A program made the position numbers and the translations under genes. Of a stretch of 64,000 bases of DNA, positions 11,967 through 23,336 are shown piece after piece. How positions within the stretch are numbered: position 1 is the stretch's first letter; each line of letters begins with the position of its first letter. The DNA lies in NCBI RefSeq assembly GCF_038502225.1, contig NC_091340.1:29820579-29884578 (forward strand), in the 5' to 3' direction. The notes beneath the pieces were generated by a model, which worked only from the letters and a program-made list of their open reading frames with translations, made no database searches and had not been told where the DNA came from. This DNA comes from Cherax quadricarinatus (taxonomy: Eukaryota > Arthropoda > Malacostraca > Decapoda > Parastacidae).

Positions 11967-12142
11967 AAGAACATAAGAACATAAGAACGAAGGAACACTG
12001 CAGAAGACCTACTGGCCCATGCGAGGCAGGTCCAAGTCCCTACCGGCTTAAGCCAATGCACCCAACCTAGTCAGGTCAGGTCACATTGACTTAAGGGAGG
12101 AACACGGCAACCGACCTGTTAGCACAAGCTATCAGGTCCAAC

Positions 12143-12978
12143 TCACACCCACCCACATCTACTCATGTATTTATCCAACCTATTTTTAAAGCTACACAAC
12201 GTTCTGGCCTCTATAACGGTACTTGGGAGTTTGTTCCACTCATCCACAACTCTATTACCAAACCAGTACTTTCCTATATCCCTCCTGAATCTGAATTTTT
12301 CCAACTTAAAACCATTGCTGCGAGTCCTGTCTAGGCTAGATATTTTCAGCACACTCTTTACATCCCCTTTATTTATTCCTGTCTTCCACTTATAAACCTC
12401 AATCATATCCCCCCTAATTCTACGTCTTTCTAGAGAGTGCAGTTTCAGGGCCCTTAGTCTATCCTCATAGGGAAGGTTTCTGATACATGGGATCATCTTT
12501 GTCATCCTCCTTTGTACATTTTCCAGAGAATTTATATCCATTCTGTAATACGGTGACCAAAACTGTGCAGCATAATCTAAATGAGGCCTAACCAAGGATG
12601 TATAGAGTTGAAGAACAACCTGAGGACTCCTATTATTTATGCTTCTTGATATGAAGCCAAGGATTCTATTAGCTTTATTGCGAACACTTATGCACTGTTG
12701 TCTTGGTTTCAGATTACTGCTAACCAGAACTCCTAAATCTTTTTCGCAATCCGTAATATTAAGATCTACATTATTTAGTTTATATGTGGCATGGTTATTG
12801 TCCTGTCCAACATTTAGAACTTTGCATTTGTCTATATTAAACTGCATCTGCCACTTCTCCGACCACTGCATCAGTCTATTCAAATCTTCCTGGAGTGCTC
12901 GAATGTCCTCGTCAGAATGAATTCGACGGCCTATTTTGGTGTCATCGGCAAACTTGCCGATGTCGCTCTTTATGCCCT
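12143..12978 (-). pseudogene. LINE A ORF2, C-terminal part (RT motif C, thumb, tail)
   Basis: The minus-strand frame begins in the duplicated target GGGC, reads IKSDIGKFADDTKIGRRIHS with the catalytic F-A-D-D at RT motif C, then the thumb and C-terminal tail (for example DLGVLVSSNLKP, YTSLVRPHLDYAAQFWSPYY, WNKLPSTVIEA) and stops at 12143-12145. Removing the insertion at 12979-14676 plus one 5-bp duplicate joins this frame to the upstream part as ...NDIDEG|IKSDIG... without a shift. The joined ORF2 is about 981 codons, within the usual range of CR1-type ORF2. It carries no RNase H domain, as expected for CR1. Confidence 0.9.
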
Positions 12979-14676
12979 TGTTGCGGCCCCTGCCAAACTA
13001 GCGGTTAAATAGTTAACCTGCCGGCCGGCAGTACCACTGGGTGCGTCATCAAACCCAATGTGGGGGCTGCTGAGCCGGCCTTAGAGCAGTAAGAGCCTGA
13101 GTGCCTCACGGTACACACCTAAGCAGTAGGTACCTGACCACCGAAGGGTACACGTCTACTGGCTTTAGTAACAGTATGTACCAGAGCGCCTCGCTGTACA
13201 CACCTAAGCAGTAGGTACCTGACCACCGAAGGGTACACGTCTACTGGCTTTAGTAACAGTATGTACCAGAGCGCCTCGCTGTACACACCTAAGCAGTAGG
13301 TACCTGACCACCGAAGGGTACACGTCTACTGGCTTTAGTAACAGTATGTACCAGAGCGCCTCGCTGTACACACCTAAGCAGTAGGTACCTGACCACCGAA
13401 GGGTACACGTCTACTGGCTTTAGTAACAGTATGTACCAGAGCGCCTCGCTGTACACACCTAAGCAGTAGGTACCTGACCACCGAAGGGTACACGTCTACT
13501 GGCTTTAGTAACAGTATGTACCAGAGCGCCTCGCTGTACACACCTAAGCAGTAGGTACCTGACCACCGAAGGGTACACGTCTACTGGCTTTAGAAATATT
13601 ATGTACCTGAGCGCCTCGCTGTACACACCTAAGCAGTAGGTACCTGACCACCGAAGGGTACACGTCTACTGGCTTTAGTAACAGTATGTACCAGAGCGCC
13701 TCGCTGTACACACCTAAGCAGTAGGTACCTGACCACCGAAGGGTACACGTCTACTGGCTTTAGTAACAGTATGTACCAGAGCGCCTCGCTGTACACACCT
13801 AAGCAGTAGGTACCTGACCACCGAAGGGTACACGTCTACTGGCTTCAACATTAAGTACCTGAACTCCTCAGGGTACACGTCTATGCAGTAGGTACCTGAC
13901 CACCGAATCGTACCTATCTACTGGCGTTAGAAGAACCGCTCACCGCAGCTCACTGAGTCTGTTGGCCTCAGTTACTTGACGGCCGCATTCAGTGAGCTTG
14001 CAGCATGGTGTTCGGCTAGCGGTGTGTCAACCGCCTTTGGAGAGGATTTACTGGACTACCGGTGATGTCTGTGGACTCACCGTCTACGTTGATCAACTGT
14101 GGGCCGGAGTCGTCAGATGCTGTTTAGTGGGACATTACATGAAGAAAAGGTTGGAGTGTTACACTGAACTGGGCCAGGACCGTAGTGTGACACTGAGGGA
14201 CGTATGATGGAGTGGAACACTGAGATATGCACAGGACCGTAGTGGAACACTGAGATGAAAAGGGTGTCGTGGGACACTGAAGATGGCCTGGTTGTAGTGT
14301 ACACTGAACAGTGTCGTGTGACTGACTTCGTGTCGTGAGAGGCAGTTGATTGTAATTTATTATTATAAAAATGTTATTTATAATTTATTGTTTTAGCATA
14401 GAGATATATATATATAGTGACAGTAGTGTCAAGAGTTGTACCCTGTGTAGGGTTATTAATTATATTTTAGTAAAATGCTGATTATAATTTATTATAGTAA
14501 CATGTACATATTATTATTATATCATAGTTCAAATACCTCTAGACCAAAGATAGTTGATTTTTATATATTAAAGATTAATTTATATTAATGTGTGTATTTA
14601 TGTATCCCGAACTCTTTATTACAAAAGGAGTAAATCTTGCTACCATCTTCTTTTAAAAATTACTTTTTTTGTAATA
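12979..14676. mobile_element. LTR-like insertion within LINE A ORF2, with 5-bp target duplication
   Basis: The insertion is flanked by GCCCT at 12974-12978 and 14677-14681. It starts TGTTGCGGCCCC and ends TTTGTAATA, close to the TGTTR...YAACA ends of a long terminal repeat with one change at the 3' end. It is GC-rich at the left, carries an 85-bp minisatellite, and is AT-rich at the right with ATATATATATA and several AATTTATTATA-like stretches. No gag, pol or second LTR is present, so a solo LTR is the simplest reading. A non-autonomous DNA element with 5-bp duplication is an alternative. Orientation cannot be fixed. Confidence 0.6.
13096..13930. repeat. 85-bp minisatellite inside the LTR-like insertion
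   Basis: About ten units of GTACCTGACCACCGAAGGGT, ACACGTCTACTGGCTTTAGT, AACAGTATGTACCAGAGCGC, CTCGCTGTACACACCTAAGC, AGTAG. Middle units are nearly identical; first and last are diverged, the usual pattern of unequal exchange. Confidence 0.95.
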
Positions 14677-16792
14677 GCCCTCATCTATGTCGTTTATGTA
14701 GATTGTGAACAGCAGGGGGCCCAACACTGACCCCTGTGGAACACCGCTCGTGACGCTTCCCCACTCTGATTTCTCCCCATTTATGCAAACTCTCTGCTGC
14801 CTATTTGTCAACCATGCCTCTATCCAGGAAAAAATTTCTCCTCCTATTCCATGTGCTTTAATTTTCCTCAATAGTCTCTGATGTGGGACCCTGTCAAAAG
14901 CCTTACTGAAGTCCATATACACAATATCATATTCATTACCATGATCTACCTCCTCAAATACCTTAGTGAAAAAAGTTAATAAATTCGTAAGGCAGGAACG
15001 CCCCTTTGTAAAACCATGCTGAGATTCGTTGATTAATTTATGCTTTTCAAGGTGGCTACGAACTGCCTCGGCAATTATTGATTCCATAAATTTTCCCACT
15101 ATGGAGGTTAGGCTTACTGGTCTATAGTTCGAAGCTAAGGACCTGTCACCTGTTTTGAAAATAGGTATCACATTTGCCATTTTCCACTTATCTGGCACCA
15201 TGCCAGTTTGTAGTGATATGTTGAAAAGATTAGCCAAAGGTGTGTTAAGCTCCTCTTTACATTCCTTTAGAACCCTTGCATACAGTTCATCAGGGCCTGG
15301 GGATTTGTTAGGTTTTAATTTATCTATTTGCCTAAGGACCATGTCACTTGTGACCCTAATAGTGCACAGTTTATTATCGTCCTGTTCTACATAATTTATC
15401 ATTACTGGAATATCGCTGGTATCCTCCTGTGTAAAAACTGAGAGGAAGTATGTGTTAAAAATTCTACACATTTCCTTATCACTGTCAGTGAGCTGACCCG
15501 AGGAACTTTTGAGTGGGCCTATCTTGTCCCTGATCTTACTTCTGTATACCTGAAAGAATCCTTTTGGGTTAGTCTTCGATTCTCTTGCAACTTTAACCTC
15601 ATAATCTCTATTTGCTTTTCTAATTCCCTTTTTTATTTCTCTCTTTAACTGAATATATCGATTTCTTAATTGCCCCTCTCCTCTTTTGATTTGCCTATAT
15701 ATGCCTCTCTTTTGACCAATCAGATATTTTAATCTATTGTTCATCCATTTAGGATCATTTTTGTTTGATCTGATTTCCCTATTTGGAACATAATTTGACT
15801 GAGCAGCTAGAACTATGCCCTGGAAAGCATCATATCGGCAACCATCACCACCTACCTGACCCCTAGTCAGGTCATTCCAGTTCAGCCCACCTAAGTAATT
15901 TTTCAGTCCTATGAAATCAGCCAAGCGAAAGTCAGGGACGGAGACTTGATTGCCATTATTAGGGGAATTCCATGATATGTTAAAACTGAGTGATTTGTGA
16001 TCACTCTCCCCAAGCTCATCATTAACCTCAAGATTATTAATTAGTGTTTCCCTACTGGCAAGAACCAAGTCAAGGAGGTTATTTCCCCTAGTTGGCTCTG
16101 TCACAAACTGTTTTAAAAAACAATCCTGGATCGTATCAAGAAAGTCACCCGACTCTAAATTTCCTGTCAAATTGCTCCAGTCAATCTGTCTATAGTTGAA
16201 ATCTCCCATTAGCACAACATTTTCGTATGTAGATGCCTTACGAATTTCGTCCCATAGAAGTTTACTGCACTCCCTATCAAGATTTGGGGCCCTGTAAATC
16301 ACACCCAAAATTAGTTTTTCTCGGCCCTCGAGAAGCTGTAACCAAACAGATTCAGTGGCTGACGCTTCTAATTTAATATCTTGTCTAACACAACAATTTA
16401 AATTGTCTCTGACATACATCGCTACTCCACCACCTTTCCTGTTGACCCTGTCAGTGTGGAATAATTTATAGCCTTGTATGTGACATTCAGAGGGCATCTC
16501 TCTATCTTTCAGATTGAGCCAGGTCTCTGTTATAGCAATAATATCTATGTTTCCTGCACTTGCAATTAATCTTAGCTCATCTATCTTATTTCTAACACTC
16601 CTGCTATTAGTATAGTAAACCTTAAGGGAGCTAGTCCCTTGCTGCCCTCTGCTGTCCCCCTTTGTTTGCTGACCTGTTCTATTGTCTTTATTTATAACTT
16701 CATGCTGAATGCCTTTTATACATTTACTGTTTCCAACCCTAGTGTTGCAACCTGCTTGTTTCCCACACACACCCATACCTCTATCTTCCATC
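14677..16792 (-). pseudogene. LINE A ORF2, N-terminal part (AP endonuclease and RT motifs to B)
   Basis: The start ATG overlaps the ORF1 stop (TGATG). An apurinic-like endonuclease occupies roughly residues 50-290: [29 protein letters not shown] with the catalytic Glu, [25 protein letters not shown] and [10 protein letters not shown] with the catalytic Asp-His pair. After a linker, RT motifs follow: [51 protein letters not shown] (motif A) and [20 protein letters not shown] (motif B). The frame then enters the insertion and ends with an unrelated YYKKSNF. Product would nick target DNA and reverse transcribe its own RNA; this copy cannot do so because motif C is displaced. Confidence 0.92.
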
Positions 16793-17717
16793 AGTTTAAA
16801 ATCATAGGCATTTCACCAATGGCCTTCTCAATCGAGTCTGCAAGTGCTACCACCCCTGCCCCAGAGAGATGAACCCCATCCCTTGCATACATATCATGTT
16901 TGCCATAAAAGTTGTTCCAGTTGTCAATGAATGGGATTGCAAGTTCCTTGCAGTATCTGTCTAGCCAGCAATTTACACCAATTGCCCTAGACAACCATTC
17001 ATTTCCTACTCCCCTTCTAGGCAAGATGCTACATATGATTGGGATCCCTCCCTTAGACTTAATGAAATCTATAGCTGACCTGTACTTATCTAGCAGCTCT
17101 TCTCTCCTACCCTTCCCAATATCATTTCCACCAGCACTGAGACAGATAATGGGCTTGTTCCCATTACCTGACATGATATTATCCAGTCTGTTGACAATGT
17201 CCCCAACACCAGCTCCAGGGAAGCACACTCTATCTCTCATCTTCTTATTCCTATTACAAAAAGCACGATCAACATATCTTACCTGAGAGTCACCAACCAC
17301 AAGAATGCGCTTACCTTCATTAGCAGGGGCAGTAGTACCCTTACCTTCACTGGCCACTGAAGTACATTCATCCTGGAGAACAGAGAAGCGATTTCCTACC
17401 TTCAGATCTGCACTCTTAACTTTCCTTACTCTGATGCGCCTCCCATTACTGTGAACAACTCGCCACTTGTAGCAGGTGCTGGGCTGCACCTCACTGCTGG
17501 TAGCCGTTGCTACCACCCCACCTACAGCCTCCTCACAGTGAGAGACAGACTGCACCTCACTGCTAGAAGCCTCATTCCCCACATCTCCAACCACCTCACA
17601 CTCTCTCCCAGGCCCATTGAGGTGGACCTTCAGCCTCCTAATCTCCTCCTGGAGAAGCAAGACCTCCTCCTTCAACTCTCCAACCTCAGCTTTTAAAACA
17701 CTGTAGAAGCAAGCCAT
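16791..17717 (-). CDS. LINE A ORF1: coiled coil plus SGNH-hydrolase-like domain
   Basis: A 308-residue open frame with no lesions. Residues about 5-35 ([20 protein letters not shown]) form a leucine-rich coiled coil suited to oligomerisation. Residues about 135-305 show SGNH/GDSL blocks: [16 protein letters not shown] (Ser nucleophile in GDS), [10 protein letters not shown] (Gly block), [12 protein letters not shown] (Asn block) and [20 protein letters not shown] (Asp-x-x-His). Such esterase-like ORF1 proteins are described for CR1 and relatives and are thought to act in RNA or membrane binding; enzyme activity here is unknown. The stop codon overlaps the ORF2 start as TGATG, which suggests re-initiation coupling as in some insect LINEs. 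No zinc knuckle is seen. I chose ATG at 17717 because it precedes the coiled coil and follows the 5' UTR repeats. Confidence 0.85.
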   Translation of the reverse strand: MACFYSVLKAEVGELKEEVLLLQEEIRRLKVHLNGPGRECEVVGDVGNEASSSEVQSVSHCEEAVGGVVATATSSEVQPSTCYKWRVVHSNGRRIRVRKVKSADLKVGNRFSVLQDECTSVASEGKGTTAPANEGKRILVVGDSQVRYVDRAFCNRNKKMRDRVCFPGAGVGDIVNRLDNIMSGNGNKPIICLSAGGNDIGKGRREELLDKYRSAIDFIKSKGGIPIICSILPRRGVGNEWLSRAIGVNCWLDRYCKELAIPFIDNWNNFYGKHDMYARDGVHLSGAGVVALADSIEKAIGEMPMILN

Positions 17718-17812
17718 GCTTTGTAACCGTCCACGCTAATCCCCAAGCAGCTCAGGGTCTGTGACCTCACGTGACGACTGACCACTGAACACGACGACTG
17801 ACCACTGAACAC

Positions 17813-17867
17813 GAGAAGGTGCAAAAGAAAACGGGGAAGGAATGGGGAGAGGAGAGAACTGAAAACG
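17813..17867. repeat. Remnant unit of the 56-bp minisatellite right of LINE A
   Basis: GAGAAGGTGCAAAAGAAAAC, GGGGAAGGAATGGGGAGAGG, AGAGAACTG matches the array at 11342-11966. Confidence 0.9.
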
Positions 17868-18483
17868 ACGAGAGAGCAGAGAAGTGGAAAAGTCAGTTTC
17901 ACTATCAGGATGAAGTGGAGAGGAAGAAGGAAACACAAGGGAGACCACGAGAGTAAACTTGAGCACCTAAGCTGTTATAAGATAAACACGGGTAAGTGAA
18001 ACTTTGTATCTAGTTGATTTGACTGGAATGAAGGTTGAATCGCAGCTCCTGGTCCTTCGTTTTAACGCTTATCGACTGACTTCACTGATCTGTGGACTTC
18101 GAGAATCAGTTATAACTACTACTGAAGAAGTGTGTAGCGTTTACAACTGTCATCTCACTTTTGAGTATATTTCACATATTTATGTGTCTCATTTACATTT
18201 ATATTTCCCATCTGACTTATTCTTCCTCCAGCTCCTCGTATCGCAAACTGGCATCATCCATCTGATCCAAACCCCGAAGTATTTTTTAAATCACGATCAT
18301 ATCAAGGCAAGATCACATCAAGGCTAATTTCAACCATATCCCGTTTGAATACCAGCTTTCACAAGCACTTTATATAGTAATAAAACCACTAAACAAACGC
18401 ACCCAGCGCGTTTGTTTCGAAGGATGGCTAATTAAATGGTTAAGGCAATGTGTACATTGTTCTGTCTCTTGAGGCGGGTGAAT
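17868..18483. other. No recognised feature
   Basis: AT-rich sequence. The plus-strand frame at 18004-18327 resembles no family I know. Confidence 0.5.
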
Positions 18484-19394
<911 letters not shown>

Positions 19395-19478
19395 TTCTAT
19401 ATCCGACAACTTCAACCAGAATAATGGCTTCTATAACATAGCTGAACCACTTGCCAAGAAACTTCTCCATCACTATCC

Positions 19479-19615
19479 CACATAAGAACATAGGAATGGA
19501 AGAACACTGCAGAAGGTCTGCTCACAAACTTATCCAATCTCCCTGCCAAGCTACCCAAGATTTTAGACTCTATAACCCCACTCGGTACATCATCAGATGC
19601 AGCATTCTCCACCTG
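19479..19615 (-). mobile_element. LINE A-related 3' end fragment
   Basis: CATAAGAACATAGGAATGGA and AGAACACTGCAGAAGG match the LINE A tail region at 11970-12010; ACTTATCCAATCTCCCTGCC and AAGCTACCC correspond to the following region with divergence. About 135 bp remain. Confidence 0.55.
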
Positions 19616-19795
19616 ACCTGAACATTCTGAACCTGACTTTAAATACTCACGTACCTTCCACCCCAGGTAGATCTGTTTGTGACTTGAAAAAGCCCACTGT
19701 GTGGGCGAAACGTTGTCAATAAAGGATCACATTATACTGCATATGTGTTTATATTTCCATTGTGTCGGTATTTTATACCATTTATTTCCACTCTG
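19616..19795 (+). mobile_element. Hammerhead-tail element, GTGGGC family
   Basis: A 3' tail: GTAGATCTGTTTGTGACTTG, the stem-loop, CAATAAAGGATCACATTA, GCATATGTGTTTATATTTCC and GTGTCGGTATTTTATACC. A closely similar tail is at 25045-25130. Confidence 0.65.
19680..19718 (+). ncRNA. Hammerhead-like motif
   Basis: Stem I TGAC/GTCA (4 bp), core TTGAAAAA, stem II GCCCAC-TGT-GTGGGC, then GAAACGTT. Core positions that are CTGAWGA elsewhere are changed, so this copy is probably inactive even though both stems are perfect. Confidence 0.5.
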
Positions 19796-19886
19796 GTACA
19801 TCCCTAGAAGAAACCCTAGAGAGTGTCACCAGATGTGGAAGCCACCGACACTAAGAGTAATTTAGAAATCTTGCTTCCCGTTGAAC

Positions 19887-20131
19887 TTTTGTCCCATTCC
19901 CTCTTTTTAGTTGTCCCATTCCCTCTTTTTAGTTGTTCCATTCCCTCATTTTAGTTGTCCCATTCCCTCTTTTTAGTTGTTCCATTCCCTCTTTTTAGCT
20001 GTCCCATTCCCTCGTTTTAGTTGTCCCATTCCCTCATTTTAGTTGTCCCATTCCCTCTTTTTAGTTGTCCCATTCCCTCATTTTAGTTGTCCTATTCCCT
20101 CATTTTAGTTGTCCCATTCCCTCTTTTTAGG
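19887..20131. repeat. 22-bp minisatellite, about 11 copies
   Basis: The unit is TTGTCCCATTCCCTCTTTTT plus AG, with CTCATTTTAG variants. Confidence 0.93.
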
Positions 20132-21023
20132 CTATAAAGACGATAGATTAATCGCAGTGCGTGGATAAAATACAAAGTATAATCCTGATCTCGGCCAGCG
20201 TTCACGTACTGAACGAGATGTTGTGCCGAAAATGGGTAATACACTGAAATGGCTTCCAGTGATCTCAATTTTCGTTGTTTAGCGAATTGATGATCTCATC
20301 ACTGTGAGGAAATGCTATGGCCCTGGTTGCTAGCAGCTCAGAAACAACCACAACACAATTCACTACATCTCGGCAGGATCTGAAGGTGCTGTCTTATTGC
20401 ATCGCGAGTTCACTGTCAATCCGCTCGTTTGAGTTTGAGTGCACCAGCATCACAAACGCGGCTTTCAAATGGTGTTTGCCTCTTTCTTGCAGGGAAATAG
20501 ATCTCCAGGCACTTTTCCAATCAGAGAAACCTTTGTAAATTTAGACACTGGAAACCTTAGGGTAAAGGAATCACGTGAGGCAGACTGTTCTTTGATGGGG
20601 ACCAGGAAAGCCAGTCACTGAATTTCTGACTTCTATTGTGAATATGGATGTTATGAACATTGATCACGTGTACGCTATCGTTTCACCCTGCCATCCGTCC
20701 TTCTTGAGGCAAATATAATAACTGTATCCTCCTCGAGGCATCGAGAGGTTCACAGAGATGCTGGCGAGATTTTTTCTTGTCATCCTGGACCCAGTTTCCT
20801 AGAAGGTCAAACGAGATTTCTGAAAGAATGAGCATGAGATAACTGTATCTCTCTGAGCCTATTAACACAGTCTTATTTCCTCTGGTATCAGCGGGTTCAA
20901 TTTCCACGAGTTTAATTAAGTTCCATGTTCACATATTCAACTACAGCAGCGATAGAGATAACAATAGTAGCAAAATGAGTTTAAATATCAGCATCGTCAC
21001 TTAATGTGCGGCATCTTTCCTGG
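20132..21023. other. No recognised feature
   Basis: Apparently single-copy sequence. Short plus-strand frames at 20317-20538 and 20439-20621 overlap each other and resemble no protein I recognise; splice signals for a host exon could not be judged by eye. Confidence 0.45.
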
Positions 21024-21038
21024 CAGAGAATAAGCTGT
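21024..21038 (+). repeat. Target sequence CAGAGAATAAGCTGT, left copy
   Basis: This 15-mer recurs at 23826-23840, and its last ten bases recur at 22933-22942. It marks the outer borders and the inner junction of two adjacent insertions. Confidence 0.75.
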
Positions 21039-21113
21039 AATGAACATCAAAATGATATACAATACCGACAGGTTGTTAGGTAAGACACATATGCAACAGT
21101 TAGACAACTTTAT

Positions 21114-21154
21114 TCCGAAACGTTTCGCCTACACAGTAGGCTTCTTCAGTCGAA
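21114..21154 (-). ncRNA. Hammerhead-like motif, tandem unit 1
   Basis: Minus strand: TTCGA (stem I), CTGAAGA plus one extra A, stem II GCCTAC-TGT-GTAGGC, GAAACGTT, TCGGA (stem I, one G-U). The core matches the hammerhead CUGANGA...GAAA consensus; ACGT could form a two-strand stem III in dimers. Predicted cleavage is after the T before TCGGA. Confidence 0.6.
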
Positions 21155-21551
21155 TACAGAAAGTAGGCAGGAACAGTAGAGATGTGAAGACGATGTAATC
21201 AGTCCATCACCCTTAAAGTCGTAGAATTTGAGGTTGTCAGTCCCTCGGCCTGGAGAAGTTCAGTTCCATAGTCAGGAACTATCTGAAGAACAAGCGACAG
21301 TGCGGAGACTTAAATACTGTCGGAAGGAGAGGTGCAGGGTAGTAGTAGTAGTAGTAGTAGTAGTAGTGAGAGGCCACTGAGAGGTCATGTCCCTCTCAGA
21401 TCCAACACTTCTCACTTGAAAAGCTTGTCCAAGGTGTTTTCTGTATCAAGATGCCACGTGTTGCAGTGTCTGACAAGATGAACATCAAAATGGTATACAA
21501 TACCGACAGGTTGTTAGGTAAGACACATATGCAACAGTTAGACAACTTTAT

Positions 21552-21592
21552 TCCGAAACGTTTCGCCTACACAGTAGGCTTCTTCAGTCGAA
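21552..21592 (-). ncRNA. Hammerhead-like motif, tandem unit 2
   Basis: Identical to the motif at 21114-21154, 438 bp away. Confidence 0.6.
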
Positions 21593-21989
21593 TACAGAAA
21601 GTAGGCAGGAACAGTAGAGATGTGAAGACGATGTAATCAGTCCATCACCCTTAAAGTCGTAGAATTTGAGGTTGTCAGTCCCTCGGCCTGGAGAAGTTCA
21701 GTTCCATAGTCAGGAACTATCTGAAGAACAAGCGACAGTGCGGAGACTTAAATACTGTCGGAAGGAGAGGTGCAGGGTAGTAGTAGTAGTAGTAGTAGTA
21801 GTAGTGAGAGGCCACTGAGAGGTCATGTCCCTCTCAGATCCAACACTTCTCACTTGAAAAGCTTGTCCAAGGTGTTTTCTGTATCAAGATGCCACGTGTT
21901 GCAGTGTCTGACAAGATGAACATCAAAATGGTATACAATACCGACAGGTTGTTAGGTAAGACACATATGCAACAGTTAGACAACTTTAT

Positions 21990-22030
21990 TCCGAAACGTT
22001 TCGCCTACACAGTAGGCTTCTTCAGTCGAA
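21990..22030 (-). ncRNA. Hammerhead-like motif, tandem unit 3
   Basis: Identical to unit 1. Confidence 0.6.
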
Positions 22031-22424
22031 TACAGAAAGTAGGCAGGAACAGTAGAGATGTGAAGACGATGTAATCAGTCCATCACCCTTAAAGTCGTAG
22101 AATTTGAGGTTGTCAGTCCCTCGGCCTGGAGAAGTTCAGTTCCATAGTCAGGAACTATCTGAAGAACAAGCGACAGTGCGGAGACTTAAATACTGTCGGA
22201 AGGAGAGGTGCAGGGTAGTAGTAGTAGTAGTAGTAGTAGTGAGAGGCCACTGAGAGGTCATGTCCCTCTCAGATCCAACACTTCTCACTTGAAAAGCTTG
22301 TCCAAGGTGTTTTCTGTATCAAGATGCCACGTGTTGCAGTGTCTGACAAGATGAACATCAAAATGGTATACAATACCGACAGGTTGTTAGGTAAGACACA
22401 TATGCAATAGTTAGACAACTTTAT

Positions 22425-22465
22425 TCCGAAACGTTTCGCCTACACAGTAGGCTTCTTCAGTCGAA
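22425..22465 (-). ncRNA. Hammerhead-like motif, partial unit 4
   Basis: Identical to unit 1; the unit breaks off about 20 bp further on at the inversion junction. Confidence 0.6.
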
Positions 22466-22629
22466 TACAGAAAGTAGGCAGGAACAACCTGTCGGTATTG
22501 TATACCATTTTGATGTTCATCTTGTCAGACACTGCAACACGTGGCATCTTGATACAGAAAACACCTTGGACAAGCTTTTCAAGTGAGAAGTGTTGGATCT
22601 GAGAGGGACATGACCTCTCAGTGGCCTCT

Positions 22630-22668
<39 letters not shown>

Positions 22669-22852
22669 CCTGCACCTCTCCTTCCGACAGTATTTAAGTC
22701 TCCGCACTGTCGCTTGTTCTTCAGATAGTTCCTGACTATGGAACTGAACTTCTCCAGGCCGAGGGACTGACAACCTCAAATTCTACGACTTTAAGGGTGA
22801 TGGACTGATTACATCGTCTTCACATCTCTACTGTTCCTGCCTACTTTCTGTA

Positions 22853-22893
22853 TTCGACTGAAGAAGCCTACTGTGTAGGCGAAACGTTTCGGA
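22853..22893 (+). ncRNA. Hammerhead-like motif, inverted unit
   Basis: Plus-strand copy: TTCGA 22853-22857, CTGAAGAA 22858-22865, stem II 22866-22880, GAAACGTT 22881-22888, TCGGA 22889-22893. Confidence 0.6.
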
Positions 22894-22932
22894 ATAAAGT
22901 TGTCTAACTGTTGCATATGTGTCTTACCTAAC

Positions 22933-22942
22933 AATAAGCTGT
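22933..22942 (+). repeat. Target sequence AATAAGCTGT, middle copy
   Basis: It lies exactly between the tandem hammerhead units and PLE-2; see 21024-21038 and 23826-23840. Confidence 0.75.
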
Positions 22943-23014
22943 AATAAAGTTGGTAGAATTACCGACAATATGTAAAGTAAAAGGACACAAGTGCAACTAA
23001 TGTGACATTTATTG

Positions 23015-23051
23015 TGGCAACGTTTCGCTCTCCAGGAGCTTTATCAAGCCA
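23015..23051 (-). ncRNA. Hammerhead-like motif at PLE-2 3' end
   Basis: Minus strand: TGGC/GCCA stem I (4 bp perfect), core TTGATAAA, stem II GCTC/GAGC, GAAACGTT. Relative to the tandem-unit family both stems have changed sequence but still pair. Confidence 0.5.
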
Positions 23052-23138
23052 TTACAAACAATACATGGACACAGAGGGTATATAAAGGCTCAGAGTGAGG
23101 TGAATACTAGTGAGGTACCATTTCGATGTTCACTAGTG

Positions 23139-23169
<31 letters not shown>

Positions 23170-23336
23170 TGACAAAAGTAATACAATATGGTAGAGCAAT
23201 TAATTCGTACATGAGTAAAAGGATATAAAAGCTATTACTTGGGTAACATAAAAATAGGTTGGACAAATGTAAACTGGAATGAGGCAGCTTGTTTCAGTGT
23301 TCACTCTCTGTGCTTTGTGTAGTATAACAGGAGAGA

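Larger units (their letters stand above)
11967..17812 (-). mobile_element. LINE A: full-length CR1-like non-LTR retrotransposon
   Basis: On the minus strand: a short 5' UTR with two direct copies of GTGTTCAGTGGTCAGTCGTC (17772-17812), ORF1 (16791-17717), ORF2 (to 12143), a 3' UTR of about 150 bp and a 3' tail of 8-bp AAGAACAT repeats (11970-11995, plus-strand reading). Short tandem 3' tails and an SGNH-type ORF1 are known for the CR1/L2 group. The element sits in a 56-bp array whose units flank it on both sides. A 1.7-kb insertion (12979-14676) separates the two ORF2 parts. Apart from that insertion I see no stop or frameshift, so this copy looks young. Other 3' ends of the family are at 19479, 24190 and 53098. 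Confidence 0.9.
21041..22934 (-). mobile_element. Tandem array of 435-438-bp retrozyme-like units, last unit inverted
   Basis: Three complete minus-oriented units (21041-21478, 21479-21916, 21917-22351) are nearly identical apart from (TAG)n length. A partial unit (22352-22486) joins, through a short AACA overlap, to a complete plus-oriented copy (to 22934). Each unit has a hammerhead-like motif, a (TAG)8-12 run, and blocks that recur in other tails of the window (TGAGGGACTGA-like, GGAACTGAACTTCTCCAGGC). No coding sequence is evident; the 61-codon frames on the plus strand are by-products of the repeat. Head-to-tail units of this size carrying a hammerhead motif are what is known as a retrozyme, a non-autonomous element probably mobilised by Penelope-like machinery in animals. 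Confidence 0.7.

Noticed and set aside
11176..12061. Ser/Pro/Leu- and Gly/Glu-rich proteins over the 56-bp array
   Set aside because: Repeat translations; units are not a multiple of three, so frames cycle.
21451..22074. Conserved 61-codon protein at 21451 and 21889
   Set aside because: Conservation is explained by near-identical non-coding tandem units; the third copy is on the opposite side of an inversion and no family is recognised.
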